Of a stretch of DNA of 64,000 bases, positions 24,553 to 31,775 are shown piece by piece. The notes beneath the pieces were generated by a model. That model saw only the letters and a program-made list of their open reading frames with translations, ran no database searches and had not been told where the DNA came from. The translations under genes and the position numbers were made by a program. This DNA is from Amycolatopsis sp. cg9 (GTDB lineage: Bacteria > Actinomycetota > Actinomycetes > Mycobacteriales > Pseudonocardiaceae), in assembly GCF_041346945.1 (NCBI RefSeq), contig NZ_CP166850.1, forward strand, positions 9,532,501 to 9,596,500, in the 5' to 3' direction. Every line of letters begins with the position of its first letter. Within the stretch, counting starts at the first letter, position 1.

Positions 24553-25434
24553 ATGCAGAAGACGATCCTGGACCGCGTCGAGCGCCTCGCCGACGACGTC
24601 GTTTCCCTCGTCCTGCGCGGCGACGAAGGTCCGCTCGAAGCGTGGGAGCCGGGCGCGCACATCGACCTCGCGCTGCCGAACTGGCTGACCCGGCAGTACT
24701 CGCTGTGCGGGGACCCGGCCGACCGCTCGGCGTACCGGATCGCGGTCCGGTACGACCCGCTCAGCCGCGGCGGCTCGGAGTACGTCCACCTGTTCCTGCG
24801 GCCGGGCCGGACGCTCGAGGTTTCCGCGCCGCGCAACCACTTCCCGCTCGTGCCGGCGCCGGAGTACCTGTTCCTGGCGGGCGGCATCGGGATCACGCCG
24901 ATCCGGCCGATGCTGCGCGCCGCCGGGCCCGGGGCGACGCTCGTGTACGCCGGTCGTTCGCCGGGCACGATGCCGTTCGCGGCCGAACTCCGCGCCGAGT
25001 ACGGCGATCGCGTGCGGCTGTTCGACCACGGCCGCCCGGACCTCGCGGCACTGGCGGCGGAGTTCCCGGCGGCGGAGGTCTACTGCTGCGGCCCGGCGTC
25101 CATGGTGGACGCGGCCGAAGCGCTGTTCCCGCGCGTGCACACCGAACGCTTCCGGCCCACGCGGCGGGTGTTCGGGCCGGACACGCCGTTCGAGGTGGTG
25201 TGCGCCCGCTCCGGCGGCACGATCCGGGTCCCCGCCGACGAGTCGCTGCTGGACACGCTGAACCACGCCGGGCGGCCGGTGCCCTCGGGGTGCCGCGAAG
25301 GGGTGTGCGGCAGTTGCGAGCTTTCCGTGCTGGAGGGGGAACCCGAACACCGCGACGACATCGGCGCCCCCGCGGGCCGGGTGTACGCCTGCGTGTCACG
25401 GGCGCGCTCGCCCCGGCTGGTGCTGGACGTCTGA
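24553..25434 (+). CDS. VanB/phthalate-dioxygenase-reductase-type flavoprotein with 2Fe-2S domain
   Basis: 293 residues with three domains in order: an FMN/FAD barrel (RQYSLCGDP, the flavin-binding RxYS), an NAD-binding domain (LFLAGGIGITPIRPM, then VYCCGPASMV), and a C-terminal plant-type ferredoxin domain with ligands in GCREGVCGSCELSVL plus a Cys in VYACVSRA. This is the one-piece reductase that normally feeds a Rieske oxygenase such as vanillate demethylase. No oxygenase gene is present here, so its acceptor may be the PPOX protein or something encoded elsewhere. The stop overlaps the ATG of the next gene by one base. Confidence 0.88.
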   Translation: MQKTILDRVERLADDVVSLVLRGDEGPLEAWEPGAHIDLALPNWLTRQYSLCGDPADRSAYRIAVRYDPLSRGGSEYVHLFLRPGRTLEVSAPRNHFPLVPAPEYLFLAGGIGITPIRPMLRAAGPGATLVYAGRSPGTMPFAAELRAEYGDRVRLFDHGRPDLAALAAEFPAAEVYCCGPASMVDAAEALFPRVHTERFRPTRRVFGPDTPFEVVCARSGGTIRVPADESLLDTLNHAGRPVPSGCREGVCGSCELSVLEGEPEHRDDIGAPAGRVYACVSRARSPRLVLDV

Positions 25435-26231
25435 TGATCCCCAAGGTGCGCCGCCCGAAGACGCGGCGGATGCTCACCCTCGAAGTCCGCGCGAACACCG
25501 CGCCGAGCCCGTCGTTCCGCACCATCACCCTCGGCGGCCCGGACCTCGCGGACCTCGAACCGGCGGGCGACGACCAGGCCGTGCGGCTGTTCTTCCCCCG
25601 CGCGGGCCAGGACCGGCTGCGGATGCCGACGCTGGACAACGAGGGCTGGATGGCCGAGGTGCTGATGCTGCCGAAGAGCCGCCGCCCGTGGGTCCGCAAC
25701 TACACGATCCGGCGAGCCCGGCCCGGCGAGATCGACATCGAGTTCGCCCTCCACGACGGCGACGCCCCGGCGACTTCCTGGGCGCGGCGGGCGCGGCCGG
25801 GCGACCCGGCCGGGGTGTTCGACCTCGGCCTCAGCTACCTGCCGCCGCCCGGGGTGCCCTGGCAGCTGCTGGCCGGGGACGAGAGCGCGGTACCGGCGAT
25901 CCTGGCGATCCTCGAGCACGCACCCGCCGGCCTGGTGGCGGAGGCGTTCCTGGAGGTGCCCTCGGCGGCCGACGTCCGGGAGGTCGAGGCACCGCCCGGC
26001 GTGCGCGTGCACTGGCTGCCCCGCGCGCGGCCGGAGGACCGCCCGGGTGAGCTGGCGCTGGCGTCCCTGGTCGCCGCCGACCTCCCGCCGGGCCCCGCGT
26101 ACGCGTGGATCGCGGGGGAAGCGGCGCTGGCCACCGGCGCACGCCGGCACCTGGTGCGGGAGCGCGGCTGGCCGAAGGGCGACATCGCGTTCCTGGGCTA
26201 CTGGCGCCACGGGCGGGCCGCCCCGGGCTGA
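25434..26231 (+). CDS. Siderophore-interacting flavoprotein (ferric reductase type)
   Basis: 265 residues. The FAD-binding motif VRNYTIRRA, then QLLAGDESAVPAILAIL, YAWIAGEAALA and the C-terminal DIAFLGYWRHGRA are the characteristic blocks of the SIP/ViuB family, which reduce ferric siderophores with NAD(P)H in the cytoplasm. It starts at the base that ends the preceding gene, so it is in the same operon as the reductase and PPOX gene. No siderophore synthesis or uptake gene is nearby, so the iron link is by family only. Confidence 0.88.
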   Translation: MIPKVRRPKTRRMLTLEVRANTAPSPSFRTITLGGPDLADLEPAGDDQAVRLFFPRAGQDRLRMPTLDNEGWMAEVLMLPKSRRPWVRNYTIRRARPGEIDIEFALHDGDAPATSWARRARPGDPAGVFDLGLSYLPPPGVPWQLLAGDESAVPAILAILEHAPAGLVAEAFLEVPSAADVREVEAPPGVRVHWLPRARPEDRPGELALASLVAADLPPGPAYAWIAGEAALATGARRHLVRERGWPKGDIAFLGYWRHGRAAPG

Positions 26232-26375
26232 GCCGCAGGCCGTCGGCGGCCGCCACAACCGGACCGCCCGGGCAGGGCTCCGGCAAGCTCGCGCGAGTCA
26301 CTCGGCCGCGGGCGACCGGCTCGCCGAGCGTGGGCGCGTACCATCGCGGGCAGCCTCGACGGCGAGGAGACGGGC

Positions 26376-27248
26376 GTGGGCGAACTCGGGCTGGCCGACA
26401 CCAACGGCATCCTCGCCCTGCCCTGGGTGCGCCCGGACCGGACGAGCGCCGGCCTCGGCTGGGACCGCGTCTACGTCTCCAAGCAGCGCGAACGCCCCTA
26501 CCGCGCCGAGTTCGGGGCCGCGCGCAGCCACCAGCTGATCCTGCACCTCGACGGCCCGGTGACCGTCCGGCGCGGCGTCGGGACCCCGCGCGAGCAGCGC
26601 AAGCGGATGCCGGTGGGCGGGCTCTTCCTGCAGCCGTCGCACGGGGACCTGTCCGTCGAGCTGGGCGGCGAGCTCGACACCGTGCACGTCTACCTCGCCG
26701 ACGACGCCGTGCAGGAAGCCGCCGGCGGGGACGCGCCGGTCCGGCTCGCCGAGGAGCTCGGCAGCACCGATCCCCTGCTCGAACAGCTCGTGCTGAGCCT
26801 CGACGGGGTCGTCCGCGACTGGGAGCCGAGCGCCCGCACGTACGCCGACCAGCTCGGTGCCCTCGTCGCGGCCCAGCTCGTCCGCCGCCACGGCGCCGGG
26901 CCGGTGCGCGAGCCCGTCGCCCTCGGTCTCTCGGACCGCCAGTTCGCGACGGTCCGCGACTTCATGGCCGACCGCCTGGCCGAGCCGGTCCCGCTGGCCG
27001 AGCTGGCGGCGCTCGCGGGGTTGAGCGTCAGCCAGTTCTCCCGCCGCTTCAAGGCCCGCACGGGCCTGCCGCCGCACCGGTTCCTGCTGCGGCTGCGCGT
27101 CGAGCAGGCCGGGTTGCTGCTGCGCACGGGCGACGCCCCGATCGCGGAGATCGCCCTGCGCTGCGGGTTCTCGCACCAGGAACACCTGACGCGGGTGCTG
27201 CGCGCCCAGCTCGGCACGACCCCCGCCGCACTTCGCCGGGCGGGCTGA
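26376..27248 (+). CDS. AraC-family regulator
   Basis: 290 residues from a GTG with GGCGAGGAGA five bases upstream. The N-terminal domain is a cupin-like effector domain (LILHLDGPVTVRR, GGLFLQPSHGDLSVEL). The C-terminal 100 residues hold the double helix-turn-helix: VPLAELAALAGLSVSQFSRRFKARTG and APIAEIALRCGFSHQEHLTRVLRAQLG. It precedes, on the same strand, the hydroxyquinol genes, with a 7-bp inverted repeat in the 76-bp gap, so it likely activates that operon in response to an aromatic compound such as resorcinol. Confidence 0.9.
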   Translation: MGELGLADTNGILALPWVRPDRTSAGLGWDRVYVSKQRERPYRAEFGAARSHQLILHLDGPVTVRRGVGTPREQRKRMPVGGLFLQPSHGDLSVELGGELDTVHVYLADDAVQEAAGGDAPVRLAEELGSTDPLLEQLVLSLDGVVRDWEPSARTYADQLGALVAAQLVRRHGAGPVREPVALGLSDRQFATVRDFMADRLAEPVPLAELAALAGLSVSQFSRRFKARTGLPPHRFLLRLRVEQAGLLLRTGDAPIAEIALRCGFSHQEHLTRVLRAQLGTTPAALRRAG

Positions 27249-27259
27249 CACACGCGCGT

Positions 27260-27317
27260 TTCGTGCCGCGCGGCAGCACGAACGTGCAGGACCGCGGGCA
27301 CCGGGACGGCCGATACT
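27260..27317 (+). promoter_or_regulatory. Promoter and candidate AraC site for the hydroxyquinol operon
   Basis: An inverted repeat TTCGTGC-N9-GCACGAA spans 27260-27282. A -10 box GATACT lies at 27312-27317, seven bases before ATG 27325, which predicts a leaderless transcript. The repeat lies about 30 bp upstream of the -10, a normal position for an activator. Confidence 0.5.
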
Positions 27318-27324
27318 CCCCCGC

Positions 27325-29073
27325 ATGACCTCGTTCAGCTACGCCGCGAACCCCGTCCGGGTGGTCTTCGGCTCGCTCGACACCCTCGGCGCCGAAGCCG
27401 ACCGGCTCGGGCTGGGCCGCGTCCTGCTGATCGGCCGGCCGCGGCACGGCGACCGCGCCGCCGAAGCGCTCGGCCCCCGGCTCGCCGCGCGCTTCGGAGA
27501 ACCCGCGATGCACACCCCGGTCGACGTCACCGAGCGCGCGCTCAAACTGGCCGCCGAGCACGGCGCCGACGGTGTCGTCGCGATCGGCGGCGGTTCGGCC
27601 ACCGGGCTGGCCAAGGCGATCGCCCTCCACACCGACCTGCCGCAGCTGATCGTCCCCACGACGTACGCGGGCTCCGAACTGACCTCCGTGCTCGGCCAGA
27701 CCGCCAACGGCCGCAAGACCACGCAACGGACCCCGAAGGTCCGGCCCGAGACCGTCCTCTACGACGTCGGCCTCACCCTCGGCCTGCCGGTGAGCGTCTC
27801 CGCGGCCAGCGGTCTCAACGCGCTCGCCCACGCCGTCGAGGCCCGCTCCGCCCCCGACGCCAACCCGATGACCGACCTGCTCGCTGCGGAGGCGATCAGG
27901 CTGCTCACGAGCGCCCTGCCCCGCATCGCGGCGAGTCCGTCCGATGGGGACGCCCGCGCCGACGCCCTCCGCGGCGCCTGGCTCGCCGGCACCTGTCTCG
28001 ACGCCGTCCAGATGGGCTTGCACCACCGGCTCTGCCACCACCTCGGCGGCAAGTTCGGCCTGCCGCACGCCGAAACCCACGCCGTCCTGCTCCCGTACGT
28101 CATGGCGCACCAGGGGCTCGAGGACGCGGACGACTTCTTCGCGCTGACCGCGAGCCTCCCCGTTCCGCACTCGCTGGCCGAGCTGGGGCTCACCGAAGCC
28201 GACCTCGACGGCGAACCCGAAGAAGCCTTGCTCCGCCAGGCCCTCCACGGCACCCGCCCGGTCGCGCGGCCGAGCCTCAAGGCGCTCACGAAGCAGGTCG
28301 TCGACAGCTTCGCCGGCGCGCCGGACCGCGTGCGCGTCCTGCTCACCGACCTCGTCGAAACCCTGCACGGCTACGCCATCCGCACCGACCTCACCCAGGA
28401 CGAGTGGGAGTACGCGATCGGCTTCCTGACCCGAGCCGGGCACATCACCACCGACACCCGGCAGGAGTTCATCCTGCTGTCGGACACCCTCGGCGTCTCC
28501 AGCGTCGTCGACGTCCTGACCAACTCGCGCACCCCGGACACGACGCCGTCGGCGGTGCTCGGCCCGTTCTACGTCGAAGGACCACCCGAAACCCCGCAGG
28601 GCGCGGACATCGCGGCCGGCCTGCCGGGCACTCCACTGTGGACCGGCATCCGGGTCACCGACACCGAAGACCGGCCGGTGCCCGAAGCGGTCGTCGACGT
28701 CTGGCAGTCCAATGAGGACGGCTTCTACGACGTCCAGCTGCCCGAAGTGGACGGCCCGGTGCTGCGCGCCCGGTTCCGCACCGACGCGGAAGGACGGCTG
28801 CGCTTCCGGACCATCGTGCCCAGCGCGTACCCGATCCCCGCCGACGGCCCGGTGGGGCAGCTGCTCGACGCCGTCGGACGGCATCCGTACCGGGCCCCGC
28901 ACGTGCACTTCATGATCGCCAAGCCCGGCTACCGCACGCTCATCACGCAGCTGTTCGTCGCCGGCGGCGAGTACCTCGACTCGGACACCGTGTTCGGCGT
29001 CAAGGACGGCCTGATCGTCGACTTCACCGACGGGCTCGACTTCACCTTCCGGATCTCGGGGAGCACCGAATGA
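27325..29073 (+). CDS. Maleylacetate reductase - hydroxyquinol 1,2-dioxygenase fusion
   Basis: 582 residues. Residues 1 to about 310 are an iron-type alcohol dehydrogenase fold of the maleylacetate reductase group: AIGGGSATGLAKAIA (NAD site), YAGSELTSVLG, and the metal-site region HHRLCHHLGGKFGLPHAETHAV. Residues about 325-582 are an intradiol dioxygenase: helical N-part, GPFYVEG with one ligand Tyr, AYPIPADGP with the second, and HPYRAPHVHFMI with the two His. The single chain would open hydroxyquinol to maleylacetate and reduce it to 3-oxoadipate. The reductase part is shorter than free-standing enzymes (about 350). This fusion type is known in actinobacteria. The next gene supplies hydroxyquinol. 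Confidence 0.9.
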   Translation: MTSFSYAANPVRVVFGSLDTLGAEADRLGLGRVLLIGRPRHGDRAAEALGPRLAARFGEPAMHTPVDVTERALKLAAEHGADGVVAIGGGSATGLAKAIALHTDLPQLIVPTTYAGSELTSVLGQTANGRKTTQRTPKVRPETVLYDVGLTLGLPVSVSAASGLNALAHAVEARSAPDANPMTDLLAAEAIRLLTSALPRIAASPSDGDARADALRGAWLAGTCLDAVQMGLHHRLCHHLGGKFGLPHAETHAVLLPYVMAHQGLEDADDFFALTASLPVPHSLAELGLTEADLDGEPEEALLRQALHGTRPVARPSLKALTKQVVDSFAGAPDRVRVLLTDLVETLHGYAIRTDLTQDEWEYAIGFLTRAGHITTDTRQEFILLSDTLGVSSVVDVLTNSRTPDTTPSAVLGPFYVEGPPETPQGADIAAGLPGTPLWTGIRVTDTEDRPVPEAVVDVWQSNEDGFYDVQLPEVDGPVLRARFRTDAEGRLRFRTIVPSAYPIPADGPVGQLLDAVGRHPYRAPHVHFMIAKPGYRTLITQLFVAGGEYLDSDTVFGVKDGLIVDFTDGLDFTFRISGSTE

Positions 29074-30812
29074 GCTACGACACCGACGTCATCGTGGTCG
29101 GCAGCGGCCCGGCCGGCGGCTCCGCGGCCCTCCTGCTCGCCACCTACGGCGTGCCCACGGTGCTCGCCACCAAGTACGGCTGGACGGCGAACACGCCCCG
29201 CGCGCACATCACCAACCAGCGCACCATGGAGGTGCTGCGCGACCTCGGCGTCGAGGACAAGGCCCTCGCCGCCGGCACCCCGCCGGAGCTGATGGGCGAC
29301 ACCGTGCTCTGCACGTCGCTGACCGGACCGGAGATCGGCCGGATCGCCAGCTGGGGCACCGGCGACCGGTCGGCGGCGGAGTACACCGCCGCGAGCCCGT
29401 GCCACATGATCGACCTGCCGCAGACCTACCTCGAACCGATCCTGGTGAGCGAGGCCGCCGCGCGCGGCGCGAAACTGCGGCTGGACACCGAATTCCTCGA
29501 CTTCACGCAGGACGGCAGCGGGGTCACGGCCCGGTTCCGCGACCGCGTCCGCGGTGACGAGTTCACGTTGCGCGCCAAGTACCTGATCGGCGCGGACGGC
29601 GCCCGCAGCCGCGTCGCCGAGCAGGCCGGGCTGCCGATCGCCGGGCAGACCGGCAAGGCGGGGAGCATGAACATCACGTTCACCGCCGACCTCGCGCCGT
29701 ACGTGGCCCACCGGCCGAGCGTCCTGTACTGGGTGATGCGGCCGGGCGCGCACCTCGGCGGGATCGGGATGGGCCTGGTCCGGATGGTCCGGCCGTGGCA
29801 CGAGTGGCTGCTGACCTGGGGTTACGACATCGAGCAGGCCCCGCCCGAGGTAGCCGTCGAGGAAGCGACGCGGCTGGTGCGCGACCTGGTCGGCGACCCG
29901 GGCCTCGAAGTCGAAATCACCTCGACCTCGCTGTGGACGGTCAACCACAACTACGCCACCGAGTACCGCAGCGGCCGGGTGTTCTGCGCCGGGGACGCGG
30001 TGCACCGGCACCCGCCGTCCAACGGCCTCGGCTCGAACACGTCCGTCCAGGACTCCTACAACCTGGCCTGGAAGCTCGCGATGGTCCTGCGCGGCGAGGC
30101 GGGCGAGGGCCTGCTGGACAGCTACAGCGCCGAACGGGCGCCGGTGGGCAAGCAGATCGTCGACCGGGCGAACCTCAGCCGTGACCAGTTCGGGCCGATC
30201 TTCGCCGCGCTGGGCATCACCGGTGACACCGACGCCGACGGCATCACGGCCGGCCTGGAGACCTGCCTGGCGCCCACGGCCGAGGGCGCGCGCAAACGCC
30301 GTGAGCTGGAGCGGGCGATCGAGCTGAAGCACTACGAGTTCAACGCGCACGGCGTCGAGCTGGACCAGCGGTACGTCTCCGGCGCGGTGCTGCCCGACGG
30401 CGTCGCGGCGGCACCGGAGCGCGACCCCGAGCTGTTCCACCGGCCGAGCACCGAGCCGGGCGCGAAGCTGCCGCACGCGTGGCTGGTGGGGTCGCACGGC
30501 CGCCGCGTGTCCACTTTGGACCTCGTGGCCGGCGGCCGGTGGACGGTGCTGACCGGCCTGACCGGGACGCCGTGGCGCGACGCGGCGGCGAAGGTGGGTG
30601 CCGAACTGGGCCTCGACCTGCGAGCCGTCCGGATCGGCGACCCCGGGGCCCGCGACGCCTACGGGGACTGGTCCCGGCTGAGCGGGATCGACGAGGACGG
30701 CTGTCTGCTGGTCCGCCCGGACGGCTACGTCGCCTGGCGCCACGCGGCATCGGCGCCCGACGCCGCGCAGGCGCTGCTCAGTGCGGTGCGGACGGTCCTC
30801 GACCGGCCCTGA
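29070..30812 (+). CDS. FAD-dependent aromatic hydroxylase (TfdB/resorcinol hydroxylase type)
   Basis: 580 residues. The FAD motif is VVGSGPAGGSAALLLA near residue 10, NTPRAHITNQRTMEVLRDLG follows, and the second FAD motif is VFCAGDAVHRHPPSNGLGSNTSVQDSYNLAWKL. The C-terminal thioredoxin-like domain is of the phenol hydroxylase/TfdB group. It would hydroxylate resorcinol or a chlorophenol to hydroxyquinol, feeding the fused enzyme encoded upstream (overlap ATGA at 29070-29073). The GDG-type segment is replaced by YLIGADGARSRVAE, as normal. It ends where the convergent cyclophilin gene begins, with no gap. Resorcinol as substrate is an inference from the pathway. Confidence 0.87.
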   Translation: MSYDTDVIVVGSGPAGGSAALLLATYGVPTVLATKYGWTANTPRAHITNQRTMEVLRDLGVEDKALAAGTPPELMGDTVLCTSLTGPEIGRIASWGTGDRSAAEYTAASPCHMIDLPQTYLEPILVSEAAARGAKLRLDTEFLDFTQDGSGVTARFRDRVRGDEFTLRAKYLIGADGARSRVAEQAGLPIAGQTGKAGSMNITFTADLAPYVAHRPSVLYWVMRPGAHLGGIGMGLVRMVRPWHEWLLTWGYDIEQAPPEVAVEEATRLVRDLVGDPGLEVEITSTSLWTVNHNYATEYRSGRVFCAGDAVHRHPPSNGLGSNTSVQDSYNLAWKLAMVLRGEAGEGLLDSYSAERAPVGKQIVDRANLSRDQFGPIFAALGITGDTDADGITAGLETCLAPTAEGARKRRELERAIELKHYEFNAHGVELDQRYVSGAVLPDGVAAAPERDPELFHRPSTEPGAKLPHAWLVGSHGRRVSTLDLVAGGRWTVLTGLTGTPWRDAAAKVGAELGLDLRAVRIGDPGARDAYGDWSRLSGIDEDGCLLVRPDGYVAWRHAASAPDAAQALLSAVRTVLDRP

Positions 30813-31709
30813 TCACGGGGTGGTGGTGACCCCGGTGAACGTCACCGGGGTCTTCGGGGGCCCGCTGCCGTCGCCGATGCCCGGCTTCGAGGAGTCGATG
30901 CCGCCGCGGGCGACCCGGTCCAGGACGGCGAGGCCGGCGTCGTCGATGCTGCCGAACACCGTGTACTCCGGCGGGATCCGCGTCTCGCCGAAGACCAGGA
31001 AGAACTGGGAGCCGCCGGTGTCCGGCTGGTTCGTCTTCGCCATGGCCAGGACGCCGCGGCCGTAGGTCAGCTCGGGGAACACCTCGTCGCGGATCGTGTA
31101 GCCGGGACCACCGGTCCCGTCGCCGACGGGGTCGCCGCACTGGAGCATCTGCAGCCCCGATGTCACAGACAACCGGTGGCAGGAAGTGCCGTCGTAGAAG
31201 CCCTGCTTCGCCAGGCTCAGGAAGTTGACCACGGTGCACGGCGCCAGCGCGCGGTCCAGCGTCAGCCCGATGGCACCCGCGCTCGTCGCGAGCCGCACGC
31301 CGGCTGTCCCGGACGACGGCGCCGGGCCGTCCGGCGGGAGCGCGACCTTCTTCGGCGCCGGCGCGCCGGGGTCGGGGGTGAACGCGCAGGTCACCGGATC
31401 GGCCAGCGGTTTCACCCGGCTCGGCATCGCCGCCCGGCCACCCGGGATCGAGACCGGTGAGCTGACCGCGACCGGCGGCGTGGACGAGGCCGTCGTCGAC
31501 GCCGGTGCCGTCCAGAACCCCCCGTCGGCCTGGGCGTCCGGCTTGCGCAGGAACCCGGGGTAGCCCCAGGCCAGGAACGCCAGCGCCATCACGACGACGA
31601 CCACGACCGACCCGGTGACCAGCGCGATCGCCGCCGTCGACGTCCGCTTCGGCGGCGTCGGCGGCTGCCACTGACCGGACGGCTGGAACCGCTCCCCCGG
31701 CTCGCTCAT
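30813..31709 (-). CDS. Membrane-anchored cyclophilin-type peptidyl-prolyl isomerase
   Basis: 298 residues. A Pro-rich cytoplasmic start is followed by one helix at about 27-48 (AIALVTGSVVVVVVMALAFLAW) and a Thr/Ser/Pro-rich linker, then the cyclophilin domain from about 135: VNFLSLAKQGFYDGTSCHRLS, PGYTIRDEVFPE, GVLAMAKTNQPDTGGSQFFLVFG. The usual catalytic Arg region (FHRV) reads CHRLS, with the Arg kept. It should fold proteins outside the membrane. I start at ATG 31709 (MSEPGERF), which has GAGGGGAG upstream; a further in-frame ATG at 31736 adds nine residues. Confidence 0.85.
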   Translation of the reverse strand: MSEPGERFQPSGQWQPPTPPKRTSTAAIALVTGSVVVVVVMALAFLAWGYPGFLRKPDAQADGGFWTAPASTTASSTPPVAVSSPVSIPGGRAAMPSRVKPLADPVTCAFTPDPGAPAPKKVALPPDGPAPSSGTAGVRLATSAGAIGLTLDRALAPCTVVNFLSLAKQGFYDGTSCHRLSVTSGLQMLQCGDPVGDGTGGPGYTIRDEVFPELTYGRGVLAMAKTNQPDTGGSQFFLVFGETRIPPEYTVFGSIDDAGLAVLDRVARGGIDSSKPGIGDGSGPPKTPVTFTGVTTTP

Positions 31710-31757
31710 GAACGCTCCCCTCGTCGAGAGCTCCATTCTGCCGCCGCCGGGCGATCC

Positions 31758-31775
31758 TCGGGCGAGAACGCCCGA
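31758..31775. terminator. Terminator after the first GH95 gene
   Basis: TCGGGCG-AGAA-CGCCCGA, a perfect 7-bp hairpin with a tetraloop directly next to the stop codon of the minus-strand gene. Confidence 0.6.
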
